Assembly: GCA_016617495.1 (NCBI GenBank)
Contig: WYCU01000003.1
Span: 248,001 to 312,000, forward strand
Direction: 5' to 3'
Length of the DNA stretch: 64,000 nucleotides
From: Azonexaceae bacterium s22
GTDB lineage: Bacteria > Pseudomonadota > Gammaproteobacteria > Burkholderiales > Rhodocyclaceae
Within the stretch, counting starts at the first letter, position 1; each line of letters opens with the position of its first letter. A program made the position numbers and the translations under genes. This document shows positions 1 to 8,573 of the stretch, piece after piece. The notes under the pieces were generated by a model, which was not told where the DNA came from, did not search any database, and worked only from the letters and a program-made list of their open reading frames with translations.

Positions 1-2
1 CC

Positions 3-140
3 TGGCTGCTACGTGGCGAAAACGGCGCGGTCACGCTTACGCTAGGCTCGCTCACGCGCCTGCGCAGCAATCCGTTCTGGATGCTGGTGGAGCAGGAAGT
101 GGGACGGTTGGTTACTGCGGACCTCGGGCGAGGGCGCTGA
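3..140 (+). CDS. C-terminal fragment of an unidentified protein (cut by window edge)
   Basis: An open frame enters from the left edge and ends at TGA 138-140, giving 45 residues (ending ...LVTADLGRGR). The codon use is GC-rich at third positions and looks like real coding sequence. The start lies outside the window and no family can be recognised from so short a tail. Twenty-six bases downstream sits the first copy of the dispersed 16-bp repeat. Confidence 0.4.
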   Translation, partial: WLLRGENGAVTLTLGSLTRLRSNPFWMLVEQEVGRLVTADLGRGR

Positions 141-531
141 GGCGGTCAAAAAGGCTCTAATTACCGATTGTCGCGGTCGACCGCGAAAAACGGGCAAATT
201 TCAGGGCGAGGCTAGTGCTTCTGAATTGCCCCTTCGGTACCGTCGACCATGGCCTATGCAACATTGGCCTAACGCGTTCTCCTGTCTCTTGCGAACGCTG
301 CCAACGACTACCTAATAATTCTGGCAGGTGCGCAGTTTCTGGTCACCGCGATACCATCTCGAAATGTCGCAGCGACCGCAGATCCCTTTCGGCATCCAGC
401 GCCCAGTTAGCTTTACGTTACAGTGAGTTGAAATCGAATTTACTCTGACCCCTTTGGTCTTGGTTGCGGTAGCCTCCGAAATGCGGCCAAAAAATCACAA
501 ACCGCGCAGAACTGATAGAGGACTGGAATTT
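141..531. other. Intergenic stretch, no convincing gene
   Basis: No frame here has convincing start signals or protein-like composition. It holds the repeat copy at 167-182. The sequence around 430-455 (...gaatttactctgacccc...) resembles debris often seen beside transposase genes, but no transposase is readable. Probably remnant accessory DNA. Confidence 0.4.
167..182 (+). repeat. Dispersed 16-bp repeat, copy 1
   Basis: Exact ATTGTCGCGGTCGACC followed by gcgaaaaacgggcaaattt, the extended form of the element. Intergenic. Confidence 0.9.
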
Positions 532-852
532 ATGTCAGGCCAAGCCGGAACCCACGAAAATCCAGCCGTAGGAGTGATTCCTGCTGCGCCTTGGCGAGTT
601 CAGGCAGTATCGTTGATCCCAGATTTCAAACTGGCGGTCAGTTTTTGCGATGGCAGCAGCGGCGTTGTGGATTGCTCAAGCATCCAGAACAGCACCAATC
701 CGGGCATCTACGCCCCCTTGGCTACCCCGGAATATTTCGCCAAAGTGAAACTGGAACTCGGCGTAATTACATGGCCCAATGGCGCCGACCTCGACCCAAG
801 CTGGCTCCATGCCGAGTTAGCGGGAAATAAAACGTGGTCTGTCCCCTTTTAG
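532..852 (+). CDS. DUF2442 domain protein
   Basis: 106 residues. The core reads like DUF2442: a PDFKLAVSF strand, DGSSGVVD turn, a 'G-Y/F-APL' loop and a closing ITWPNGADLDPSWLH block. The function of DUF2442 is not established; many members are short and lie beside other small accessory or toxin-antitoxin-like genes, but no partner such as DUF4160 is readable here. I chose the ATG at 532 because the family normally starts shortly before the PDFKL strand; an upstream in-frame start at 454 would add 26 atypical basic residues. The following 853-1143 shows no gene I can support. Confidence 0.75.
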   Translation: MSGQAGTHENPAVGVIPAAPWRVQAVSLIPDFKLAVSFCDGSSGVVDCSSIQNSTNPGIYAPLATPEYFAKVKLELGVITWPNGADLDPSWLHAELAGNKTWSVPF

Positions 853-1143
853 TTAATCTATCCAATTGCCGCCACGCAATTCTGATTCCAAAATCAGCTG
901 TGGACTTTTATAGCCGTGCGTTCCAGTTGATAGATCGTGATAAATTTCTTGGCTTCGGCAAACTGATCCCAATCAATGCAGTATTCACGAGCGACACGAC
1001 TGGCGTAGGGCTCCTTACATGGCAAGGGCTGTATGACGCATACGAATCCTCATCCAGCGCTCAACCTCGGTCGCTGGAAGCTATGTAATAAAACCACGCA
1101 GCGCCGATCACCTCTACCGCAATACTCCTGAAACCTATTACGT

Positions 1144-1869
1144 ATGGCAAAAATCAAACAGGTCATCATTGAACAGATATACCGCCAGCTTGACGGTAGG
1201 TTCTTCTCCATTCCAGACTTCGAAGTTATATTTCCCGACGATTCCAATGTTTACGTAGAAATCTCCTTCAGACATGACTCGTCATATTTCTTCTCCATGT
1301 CAGAAGAGTACGAGCATCAGTCAGGCATTGCAGCGCTTACGGGACATCTTGAACGAAAGAAAAAACCGCACACAAAAGAGGCTCCGGGTGACTTCAAAGC
1401 AGTCGAGTGGCACATTCACTCGGATTTTGACGCAGCGCTCTCCCGAATTAATACATGGTGCGAAAATCTTAGTAGCGAATTGAGGGCTAAAACACCCGCG
1501 TTGAAGGAGCTTGAAGCACTGCGTGCTCAGTTCGATGAGAGATTCTCTGCTGATGTTCCCGACCCAGAAAATCGCTTTACGCCAGATGAACTTGCTTCGC
1601 TCGCTCAAAAATTTGACTTGCTTCAGGAAAAGCTAACAGCGTTAGAGGAACAACATCAAATCACCAAGCAAGAGTTGGATGCCGCGCTGGCGGATATCAA
1701 ATCGATCAAGGACACCGCGACCAATTTACCCAAAGGGTTATGGGCCAAGATAACTAAAAGCAGAATTGTTGCTCTAATGGGACGAGTGGCATTATCCCCA
1801 GAAGGGCGCAAGTTCATGCTCGATGCAGCTGAAAAGCTGCTCCTAAGTAACAACACAACACCAAAATAA
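1144..1869 (+). CDS. Hypothetical protein with C-terminal coiled coil
   Basis: 241 residues, not recognised. The N-terminal 75 or so residues look like a small mixed alpha/beta domain (IPDFEVIFPDDSNVYVEISF). Residues about 105-190 are charged heptad-like sequence rich in Leu, Glu, Gln and Lys (FDLLQEKLTALEEQHQ), consistent with a coiled coil. The C-terminus is a basic/hydrophobic segment (KGLWAKITKSRIVALMGRVALSPEG) that may contact membrane. Base composition is clearly lower in GC than the genes from 2 kb onward, suggesting horizontal origin. It stands alone. Confidence 0.6.
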   Translation: MAKIKQVIIEQIYRQLDGRFFSIPDFEVIFPDDSNVYVEISFRHDSSYFFSMSEEYEHQSGIAALTGHLERKKKPHTKEAPGDFKAVEWHIHSDFDAALSRINTWCENLSSELRAKTPALKELEALRAQFDERFSADVPDPENRFTPDELASLAQKFDLLQEKLTALEEQHQITKQELDAALADIKSIKDTATNLPKGLWAKITKSRIVALMGRVALSPEGRKFMLDAAEKLLLSNNTTPK

Positions 1870-1983
1870 ACAACAATAGGGAACAGGCCAAGGTTTCCGC
1901 AAAGTAACGGAAATCACGCGGCGAAAAACAACGCCGAACCGTCCTCTATAGGTTATCTAGCAGCGCGTCCCGATCAATTTCAA

Positions 1984-1999
1984 ATTGTCGCGGTCGACC
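1984..1999 (+). repeat. Dispersed 16-bp repeat, copy 2
   Basis: Exact ATTGTCGCGGTCGACC followed by tccaaaaaccgcccatttt. It lies between two converging genes (ends at 1869 and 2018). Confidence 0.9.
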
Positions 2000-2017
2000 T
2001 CCAAAAACCGCCCATTT

Positions 2018-2356
2018 TCAACGCAGCACCATCGGCTTCTTGCCGCCCTCGTGCCCCATCAACCGCTCCAACCCCCGCACCACCTTCCGCCAAACCTGAA
2101 CACCCTCCGGCGGCAGCACCACGAACTCCGCTGCTTCGACCGCCATCAGGTCGACCCACCCACCGCTTTCCAGCGTCAGCGCTTGTTCGGAACCCAGCCG
2201 TTGCTCCGGTGCCAAGGTGGTTTCGGCCACCCAGACAAGCGGGCCGCGTACGGTCAGGGTGCCTTCCAGTGCCAGTACCGTGGTGCCGGGTTCCACCAGC
2301 ACCCGGCGTGAATCGCCCTTGCCCAGCGCCAGACGCATCATTCGCCGACCTTCCAT
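2018..2356 (-). CDS. DUF2917-like small cupin-type protein
   Basis: 112 residues with the pattern of DUF2917: a short strand-rich domain (VLVEPGTTVLALEGTLTVRG... LTLESGGWVDLMAVEAAEFVVLPP) that resembles a one-domain beta-sandwich/cupin without metal ligands. The ATG at 2356 is preceded by GGAGAAAAAAC, a good ribosome binding site; ATG at 2341 is an alternative. It is transcribed away from the MocR-type gene at 2545, an arrangement I recall as common for DUF2917 in betaproteobacteria, so the pair may share a regulatory region. Molecular function unknown. Confidence 0.65.
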   Translation of the reverse strand: MEGRRMMRLALGKGDSRRVLVEPGTTVLALEGTLTVRGPLVWVAETTLAPEQRLGSEQALTLESGGWVDLMAVEAAEFVVLPPEGVQVWRKVVRGLERLMGHEGGKKPMVLR

Positions 2357-2544
2357 GTTTTTTCTCCATCGAACTGCCCCGGGGCCGGGGCGATGGAGGC
2401 ATGTTAGTCAGCGGAGGTAGCGCCAAACAGGCACAGCAGCGGGCGATCTGTTACGTAGCAGATGGCGATTTTGCAATCTGTTATGGTTCGGTTTTGGGCG
2501 ATCTATATCTGTCGCCCGGCCTCGCCGCAGGAGAAGATTGCGTC

Positions 2545-4002
2545 ATGGATACGCCCGCACTCGCCGCGCCGCTTTATCGCCGCCTTGCCTCGCATTACCG
2601 GGCCGCCATCGAGGCGGGCACGCTGGCGGTGGGCTCGCGTTTTCCGTCGATGCGCAGCCTGATGGCCCGCCATGAGATCAGCCTGTCGACGGCCTTGCAG
2701 GTCTGTCGGCAGCTGGAAAGCGAGGGCTGGCTGGAGGCGCGCCCGCGTTCGGGCAATTTCGTGCGCCAGCCGCGCCGCCATGCGCCGCGCCCGCTGGCCG
2801 AGCCGCCTGTCGATCAGCCGCTCGATGCCGCGCAATACGTGGGCATTAACGCCCGGGTTTCGGAATTCATCGCGCGCGGGCGTCAAGGCGCGGTGAAGGT
2901 GAATTTTTCCGGCGCCCGCTGCGCGCCGGCGCTCTACCCCGGCGAGGCGCTGAAGAATGCCGCCACGCGCGCGCTGCGCCACGACCCGGAACTGTTGGTG
3001 AAAGTGTCGCCGCACAACGGCAACCCGGATTTCCGCAAGGTGCTGGCGCGGCGGGCGCTGGGCAACGGCATGTTGATTGCCGCCGAAGACATCGTCGTCA
3101 CGCAGGGCTGCATCGAAGCGCTCAACCTCGCGCTACGCGCCGTCACGCAGCCAGGCGACATCGTGGCCATCGAATCCCCCACCTTTTACGGGCTGCTGCA
3201 AATCCTCGAAAGCCTGGGCCTGCGCGCGCTGGAAATCCCGACCAGCCCGCAGACCGGCATCTCGCTCGAAGCGCTGGAACTGGCCACGCAAACGCAGCCG
3301 GCGATTGCGGCGGTGGTCGTGGTGCCGCACCTACAAAATCCGCTGGGCAGCATCATGCCGGAGAGCCACCTCGCCCGGCTGGTGGCCTTCTGCGCCGAGC
3401 GCGGCATCCCGCTGATCGAGGACGACACGTACAGCGCGCTGGCCAATGGCGACACGCCCTTGAAGGCGCTCAAGGCTTTCGATACAACCGGCAACGTGAT
3501 TCACTGCGCCTCGCTGCACAAGACGCTGGCGCCCGGCCTGCGGCTGGGCTGGATGACGGCAGGCCGCTGGCAGAGCCGCGTGGAAATGCTCAAGCACGTG
3601 CAAAGCCGCAACAACGAGGAGCTTTCCCAGCGCGCCGCGGGCGATTTCATGGCTTCCGGCGCTTACGACCGCCACCTGCGCAAGCTGCGGGCGGCGCTGG
3701 ATCACCAGCGGGCGCGCATGGCGGCGGCCATTGCCGACCATTTTCCGGCGGGCACGCGCTTCAATCACCCGGATGGTGGCCTTTCGCTGTGGCTGGAACT
3801 GCCGGAAAAGCGTTCATCGACACAGCTTTTCAACGCCGCGCTGGCCGAAGGCATTCTCATCGCCCCCGGCGCCATGTTTTCCAATGCCGGGCGCTTCGAG
3901 CACTTCGTGCGCCTCAATTGCGGCTGGCCGTATAGCGCGCAGATCGAAGGCGCGGTAAAGCGGCTGGGCCAGTTGTGCGCGGCGCTGCCTGCGTGCCGAT
4001 AG
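2545..4002 (+). CDS. MocR-type transcriptional regulator (GntR HTH + PLP aminotransferase fold)
   Basis: 485 residues. Residues about 8-75 form a GntR winged helix (YRRLASHYRAAIEAG...GSRFPSMRSLM...STALQVCRQLESEGW). Residues about 110-480 form a fold-type I aminotransferase domain, with the PLP-binding lysine in SLHKTLAPGLRLGW and the conserved QNPLG and EDDTYS motifs. Such proteins usually regulate vitamin B6, GABA, taurine or amino-acid genes rather than acting as enzymes. The start at 2545 has AGGAGA at 2529-2534 and removes 112 non-homologous residues of the longer frame. The divergent DUF2917 gene is a likely target; ligand unknown. Confidence 0.85.
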   Translation: MDTPALAAPLYRRLASHYRAAIEAGTLAVGSRFPSMRSLMARHEISLSTALQVCRQLESEGWLEARPRSGNFVRQPRRHAPRPLAEPPVDQPLDAAQYVGINARVSEFIARGRQGAVKVNFSGARCAPALYPGEALKNAATRALRHDPELLVKVSPHNGNPDFRKVLARRALGNGMLIAAEDIVVTQGCIEALNLALRAVTQPGDIVAIESPTFYGLLQILESLGLRALEIPTSPQTGISLEALELATQTQPAIAAVVVVPHLQNPLGSIMPESHLARLVAFCAERGIPLIEDDTYSALANGDTPLKALKAFDTTGNVIHCASLHKTLAPGLRLGWMTAGRWQSRVEMLKHVQSRNNEELSQRAAGDFMASGAYDRHLRKLRAALDHQRARMAAAIADHFPAGTRFNHPDGGLSLWLELPEKRSSTQLFNAALAEGILIAPGAMFSNAGRFEHFVRLNCGWPYSAQIEGAVKRLGQLCAALPACR

Positions 4003-4115
4003 TGCCAAGCTTGCGTTTGCTTACACTTCGGGAGGCTTTCCTGACAGTACTTTACAGTGTGGCGGCCTAAAATGAGGTTGTCCGCTCCAAGAGCCCTTAG
4101 GCATTGCAATACATC

Positions 4116-5441
4116 ATGAAACGCTTTCTTGTTCCCCTCGCACTCATTCCGCTGGGCCTCTGGGCCATCTACGTTTATCCCGGCCTGATTGAGGCCAATA
4201 CGGGCTTCTGGCAATGGCGTCGTGCCGCCATCGTGCTCCTTGGCATGATCGCGCTATGGTGGATGAGTGCGGGCATCCTACTCTCCGCCCGCCCTGCCTG
4301 GCTGGAGCAGCGTTTTGGCGGGCTGGACAAGCTCTATCGCCTGCACAAGTACATCGGCATCGGGGCCGGGATTCTCGTTTTTGCGCACTGGATGGCGGAA
4401 TGGCTGCCCAAGCAACTGGGCAAGCTCGGCCTTTTGCCGCCGCGCGTGCGCGGTCCACGGGGACCGGAAAACCTGCTGATGGATCTGGCCAAGGACATTG
4501 GTGAATGGGCGGGTTACATCCTGCTGGCGCTGGTCGTCATTGCGCTGATCCGGCGCATTCCCTATCGCTGGTTCCGGCTGGTGCACAAGGCCTTCGGGCT
4601 GGTTTTCCTGGGCGGTGCGTTCCACGGCTTGATGCTGCTGCCCAAGGATTTCTGGCAACAGCCGCTGGGCTGGATCACCGCGGCGCTGGCGCTGGCCGGC
4701 TGCGTCCCGGCGGTGCTTTCCCTGCGCGGCCGCATCGGCGAAAAGCGCCGCCATCGCGCCACCATTGCCACACTGCGCCAGCCCGAAGCGGGCGTTCTGG
4801 AAGTCGTTTGCCGTACCGATGGCACCTGGCCGGGGCATCGCGCCGGGCAATTCCTGTTTGCCAATTTCGGGAAACGTTTCGAAGGCGCCCACCCGTTCAC
4901 CATCGCCTCGGCATGGAACGCGCAGGATGGCCACGTCACACTGGCGATCAAGGCCTTGGGCGACTACACACGCACGCTGGCGCACAGCCTCGTCCCTGGC
5001 CAGCCGGTGGTGCTCGAAGGCCCTTACGGCAAATTCGATTTTTGGCCTTCTGAGGCCGTCGACCGCGACAATCGCCCAATCCCGCAAATCTGGGTGGCCG
5101 GCGGCATTGGTATCACGCCTTTCCTGGCGCGCATCGACGAACTGGCGCAGGCGGGCAAACCGGAAACGCCGCGGGCCCACCTGTTCTACAGCACGCCCGA
5201 ACCGGCCGCGTTTCCCGAAGGTCTGGAAGCGCGTTGCGCGGCAGCCGGTGTGGCACTGCACCGCCACGTGAGCGACCGCGACGGATTGCTCGGCCCGGAA
5301 AGCATCGGCGCCCGTCTGCAACCCGGCAGCAGCGTCTGGTTCTGCGGCCCGGCCCGCTGGGGCCATAGCCTGCGCGAAGCCCTCGTCGCGCGCGGCCTCG
5401 CACGACGCGCCTTCCATCAGGAGGCGTTCGAGTTCCGCTAG
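4116..5441 (+). CDS. Ferric reductase-like transmembrane flavoprotein
   Basis: About 441 residues. The N-terminal half has about six membrane helices with histidines placed as in ferric-reductase/NOX heme domains (LYRLHKYIGI, LVFAHW, LVHKAFG, GAFHG). The C-terminal half is a ferredoxin-NADP reductase module: FAD-binding HPFTIAS, a GPYGKFDF loop, the NAD(P) pocket VAGGIGITPFLARI and a terminal WFCGPARWG...HQEAFEFR. It should move electrons from NAD(P)H across the inner membrane to heme or an extracytoplasmic acceptor. I prefer ATG 4116; a TTG at 4104 is also possible. The region encoding AVDRDN carries a copy of the dispersed repeat between the flavin and NAD motifs. Confidence 0.85.
   Translation: MKRFLVPLALIPLGLWAIYVYPGLIEANTGFWQWRRAAIVLLGMIALWWMSAGILLSARPAWLEQRFGGLDKLYRLHKYIGIGAGILVFAHWMAEWLPKQLGKLGLLPPRVRGPRGPENLLMDLAKDIGEWAGYILLALVVIALIRRIPYRWFRLVHKAFGLVFLGGAFHGLMLLPKDFWQQPLGWITAALALAGCVPAVLSLRGRIGEKRRHRATIATLRQPEAGVLEVVCRTDGTWPGHRAGQFLFANFGKRFEGAHPFTIASAWNAQDGHVTLAIKALGDYTRTLAHSLVPGQPVVLEGPYGKFDFWPSEAVDRDNRPIPQIWVAGGIGITPFLARIDELAQAGKPETPRAHLFYSTPEPAAFPEGLEARCAAAGVALHRHVSDRDGLLGPESIGARLQPGSSVWFCGPARWGHSLREALVARGLARRAFHQEAFEFR
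5057..5072 (-). repeat. Dispersed 16-bp repeat, copy 3 (one mismatch)
   Basis: Reverse-strand ATTGTCGCGGTCGACG inside the ferric-reductase-like gene, read in frame as VDRDN; the GGCCAAAAAT tail follows on the same strand. Confidence 0.85.
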
Positions 5442-5489
5442 GCGGTGCTGGTAAAATCGCGCCTTACCCCATTGAGGAAAGTGCCGGTA

Positions 5490-5834
5490 ATGAACAAGGT
5501 TTTTGGCATCAAGAACTGCGACACCATGAAGAAAGCCATGACCTGGCTGACGGAAAACGGTGTCGCTTACGAATTTATCGATTACAAGAAGGCCGGCGTG
5601 GCCGAGGCCAATCTGCCCGACTGGGCAGCCCGCGCCGGCTGGGAAAAGCTGCTCAATACGCGCGGCCTGATGTGGAAGAAGCTTTCCGAAGAAGAACGTA
5701 GCGGCGTCGACGAAGCCAAGGCGCTCCAGTTGATGGCGCAGTATCCGGCGCTCATCAAGCGCCCGGTGCTCGACACCGGCAGCAAGCTGCTCGTCGGCTT
5801 TACCCCGGAAACCTACGGCGCGGAGTTCAAATGA
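5490..5834 (+). CDS. ArsC/Spx-family reductase (YffB-like)
   Basis: 114 residues, thioredoxin-like fold. The N-terminal FGIKNCDTMKKAM has the single conserved cysteine C11 with following lysines as in the YffB/Spx-type ArsC branch; the later RGLMWKKL and KRPVLDTG motifs are also typical. Members may reduce glutathione-type disulfides or act as RNA polymerase-binding regulators; true arsenate reduction is not implied, and the dedicated arsenate reductase here is at 15809. ATG 5490 has GAGGAAAG at 5474-5481. It overlaps the Hsp33 gene by 4 bp, so the two are probably co-transcribed, a pairing that makes sense for thiol-stress proteins. Confidence 0.85.
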   Translation: MNKVFGIKNCDTMKKAMTWLTENGVAYEFIDYKKAGVAEANLPDWAARAGWEKLLNTRGLMWKKLSEEERSGVDEAKALQLMAQYPALIKRPVLDTGSKLLVGFTPETYGAEFK

Positions 5835-6709
5835 GCAGCACGGTTCGTCGTTTCCTGTTTGAACACCTCGATATTCGCGGGGCCATTGTGCAACTCGGCG
5901 ATGCCTGGACGCAGATGCAGGCCGGGCGCGATTACCAGCCCACCGTAGCCCAGCTGCTCGGCGAAACTGCCGCCGTCACCGCGCTGATCGGCGCGCAGCT
6001 CAAGCAGCCCGGCCGCCTGACGCTGCAATTGCGCGGCAACGGCCCGATTCAGTTGCTGGTCATGGATTGCAACGAACAACTGCAGATGCGCGGCATGGCA
6101 CGCAGCAACCCGGTGGTCCTGCCGGCGCCGGTGCCCGATCTGCTGGGCGCTGCCGAAGGCGGCCAGTTGATGCTCAGTCTCGATCTGCCGACGGCACGCC
6201 AGCCCTACCAGAGCTATGTGCCGCTGAATGGCGACAGCATTGCCGCGATTTTCGAGCACTATCTCGAACAATCCGAGCAGCAGCCTTCGCGCCTCTTTGC
6301 AACAGCCGCACCGCGCGGCGCGGCCTGCCTGTTCCTGCAGAAAATGCCCGGGGCCGATGCGCGCGACGAAGACGGCTGGCAGCGTCTGACCCAGCTTGCC
6401 GCCACCGTCAAACCCGCGGAATTGCTCGATCTGGATGCCGAAAGCCTGTTGCGCCGCCTTTTCCACGAGGAAATCGAGGCCCACGGCGTGCGCCTCTACG
6501 ACCCCGCCCCGGTGGTGTATCACTGCCCGGAAGACTGGACCAAGGTCCGCGACATGATCCGCAGCCTGGGCCGGGACGACGCCGAAACCATCGTGCGCGA
6601 ACATGGCGAAATCCTCATCCGCGACGATATCTGCAACCGCGAATATCGCTTCAGCCCGGAAGACGTGGCCGCGCTTTTCGCTGACGACGCCACCCAGACG
6701 CGCCACTGA
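5831..6709 (+). CDS. hslO: Hsp33 chaperonin with incomplete zinc site
   Basis: 292 residues, full family length. The N-terminal substrate-binding domain is typical (RFLFEHLDIRGAIVQL at residues 7-22, VAQLLGETAAV). Hsp33 is a redox-switch holdase whose C-terminal domain normally binds zinc through CxC and CxxC. Here only two of the four cysteines remain: the first pair is YHC (Y230, C232) and the second is DDIC (D265, C268). The rest of the C-terminal domain is intact (SLGRDDAETIVREHGEI, YRFSPEDVAALF). It may therefore be constitutively active or switched by another trigger. It is translationally coupled to the preceding ArsC-like gene. Confidence 0.9.
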   Translation: MSSTVRRFLFEHLDIRGAIVQLGDAWTQMQAGRDYQPTVAQLLGETAAVTALIGAQLKQPGRLTLQLRGNGPIQLLVMDCNEQLQMRGMARSNPVVLPAPVPDLLGAAEGGQLMLSLDLPTARQPYQSYVPLNGDSIAAIFEHYLEQSEQQPSRLFATAAPRGAACLFLQKMPGADARDEDGWQRLTQLAATVKPAELLDLDAESLLRRLFHEEIEAHGVRLYDPAPVVYHCPEDWTKVRDMIRSLGRDDAETIVREHGEILIRDDICNREYRFSPEDVAALFADDATQTRH

Positions 6710-6764
6710 TCGCATTATGCAAACGTGCTAACCTGTGCCCTTCACCGGCACAGGGGAGTACGAC

Positions 6765-8441
6765 ATGGCGACGCTGCTTGACCCAACCTCCAACGAGCAG
6801 AAATATCCCAAGCTGACCAGCGCCGTGATCGTCGGCGCCACCACCCCGGTGGCCTCGCGCCTGTGGGTGCGCGTCTATCAGGAAGGCGTGTGGACGCTGG
6901 TAGTGACGACGGCGCCGCTGGAGGGCGATCTGGTGCGCCTCGAAGAAAAATCGGTGGCGGATTTTCTGGCCGGGCGCGGCATCGCCCCGGTGTTTGTCGC
7001 CAGCGCGAACATGACCCACGCCAGCAGCCTCTCGGCCGTCTTCGAGGTCAGCCCGCTCGCGCCGGACACCCGTTATTACTACGCCGTGATCTCGGAAAGC
7101 ACAGATGTCGCGGCGGTGCGCCGGCGTACCGAAATCGGCGGCGATACGCCGCTGGCTTTCCGCACTCCGCCTGCCCTGCCACGGGAAGTGGTTTTCGGCT
7201 TTTACAGTTGTCACGACCACATCAGTGCCGGTGGCGACAGCGGCGCCTGGCCGCATTTTCTGGAACAGCTGACCGACGCCGGCGCGCATTTCGTCATTGG
7301 TGGCGGCGATCAGGCTTACGTGGATACCAACGGCAAAAACGGCTTCCTCGACATCTGGACCTGGCTGAAGGACAACAAGGCCGCGCTGCTGGAGAAATTC
7401 GCGCTGGGTGGCGGCAAGTACGACGAAGCCGGCATCGAACAATACCTGCTCGACATCTACCGCTGGTACTACCGCGTGTATTGGGCCGTGCCTGCCTTGC
7501 GCGAAGTCTATGAGCGCTTCCCGCAGTACATGATCTGGGACGACCACGAAATCATGGATGGCTGGGGCTCGCTGACCAACAAAGAGCGACGCGCCCGGAT
7601 TTCCGGATTTTTCGAGGAAAAGGACAGCAAGACCAACCAACTGCTCGTCGACCGGATGTGGCGTGCCGCCTGCCGCGCCTATCACGAGTACGAACACAGC
7701 CATAACCCGCCGACGGCCATCGACCTGGCCGACCCCGATGCCTGCCAGTGGGATTACGGCTTCCGTCTGGGCAACGCGGCCTTCTACGTGCTCGACATGC
7801 GCGGCCACCACGACGTGGAAAAGAACAAGGGCAAGAAAGGCAAGATCGACCCCAACATCCTGCTCGGCCAGGCCCAGTTCGACCGCTTCTGCGCCTGGCT
7901 GAGCGGGCCGGAAACGCGCCATGCGCGCAGCCTGTTCATCGTCTCCCCGGTGCCGGTGCTGCACTGGATCGACCGCCTCGTGAATTACGTCGATCTCGGC
8001 GAGGCCAAGGACGATTTCATGGATGAATGGGGGCATGAAAGCAACTGGAAGGAACGCAACCAGCTGCTCGACACCGTGTTTGCCGAAATCGCCGCCAGTG
8101 GCCGGCCGCTCGTCTTTCTGAGCGGCGATGTGCATTGCGCCTCGGTGTTCCGGCTGCAGCACCGCAAATTCCCCGCGGCCCACGTTTATCAGGTGACTTC
8201 CAGCGCCATCTCGCGCAAACCGGCACCGCGGATCAGCCTCATCGGCATCTCATCCGGCGGCCCCATGGACGGCCATCCGGACGTTTCCAGCGAACGCCTC
8301 TATGCGCTGACCGGCGCCAAGAATTTCTCTTTGATCCGCGCCCGAACCCGCGACGACGGCACTGCCGAAGTCGTCGTCGAACTCCACTGGCCCGGTGGCG
8401 AAGAAGGCGAAGTGACCAAACGGCGACTGGTGCTGGGGTAA
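6765..8441 (+). CDS. PhoD-like alkaline phosphatase family metallophosphoesterase
   Basis: 558 residues. An N-terminal Fn3/PhoD_N-like strand region (residues about 10-130, LTSAVIVGATTPVASRLWVR, LAPDTRYYY) precedes a calcineurin-like domain with FYSCHDH, GGGDQAYVD, MIWDDHEIMDGWGS and LSGDVHCASVFR, which supply the metal ligands. No signal peptide is visible, unlike classical Tat-exported PhoD, so a cytoplasmic location is likely. ATG 6765 follows AGGGGAGT. It would hydrolyse phosphomono- or diesters; substrate unknown. Confidence 0.85.
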   Translation: MATLLDPTSNEQKYPKLTSAVIVGATTPVASRLWVRVYQEGVWTLVVTTAPLEGDLVRLEEKSVADFLAGRGIAPVFVASANMTHASSLSAVFEVSPLAPDTRYYYAVISESTDVAAVRRRTEIGGDTPLAFRTPPALPREVVFGFYSCHDHISAGGDSGAWPHFLEQLTDAGAHFVIGGGDQAYVDTNGKNGFLDIWTWLKDNKAALLEKFALGGGKYDEAGIEQYLLDIYRWYYRVYWAVPALREVYERFPQYMIWDDHEIMDGWGSLTNKERRARISGFFEEKDSKTNQLLVDRMWRAACRAYHEYEHSHNPPTAIDLADPDACQWDYGFRLGNAAFYVLDMRGHHDVEKNKGKKGKIDPNILLGQAQFDRFCAWLSGPETRHARSLFIVSPVPVLHWIDRLVNYVDLGEAKDDFMDEWGHESNWKERNQLLDTVFAEIAASGRPLVFLSGDVHCASVFRLQHRKFPAAHVYQVTSSAISRKPAPRISLIGISSGGPMDGHPDVSSERLYALTGAKNFSLIRARTRDDGTAEVVVELHWPGGEEGEVTKRRLVLG

Positions 8442-8573
8442 ACGGGCAATTCAAGCCCCATCGGCATCGCCGGAGGCACCATGGACCGTGTGGGCATAGC
8501 CGGATTTCCCGGCTACGCCACAGGCTGCAACGCGTTATGATCGCCCTTCTTTACACTTGCCCTTACCCTGAGT

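Noticed and set aside
834-1088. 84-codon frame after the DUF2442 gene
   Set aside because: Overlaps the DUF2442 end, no ribosome binding site and no protein-like pattern.
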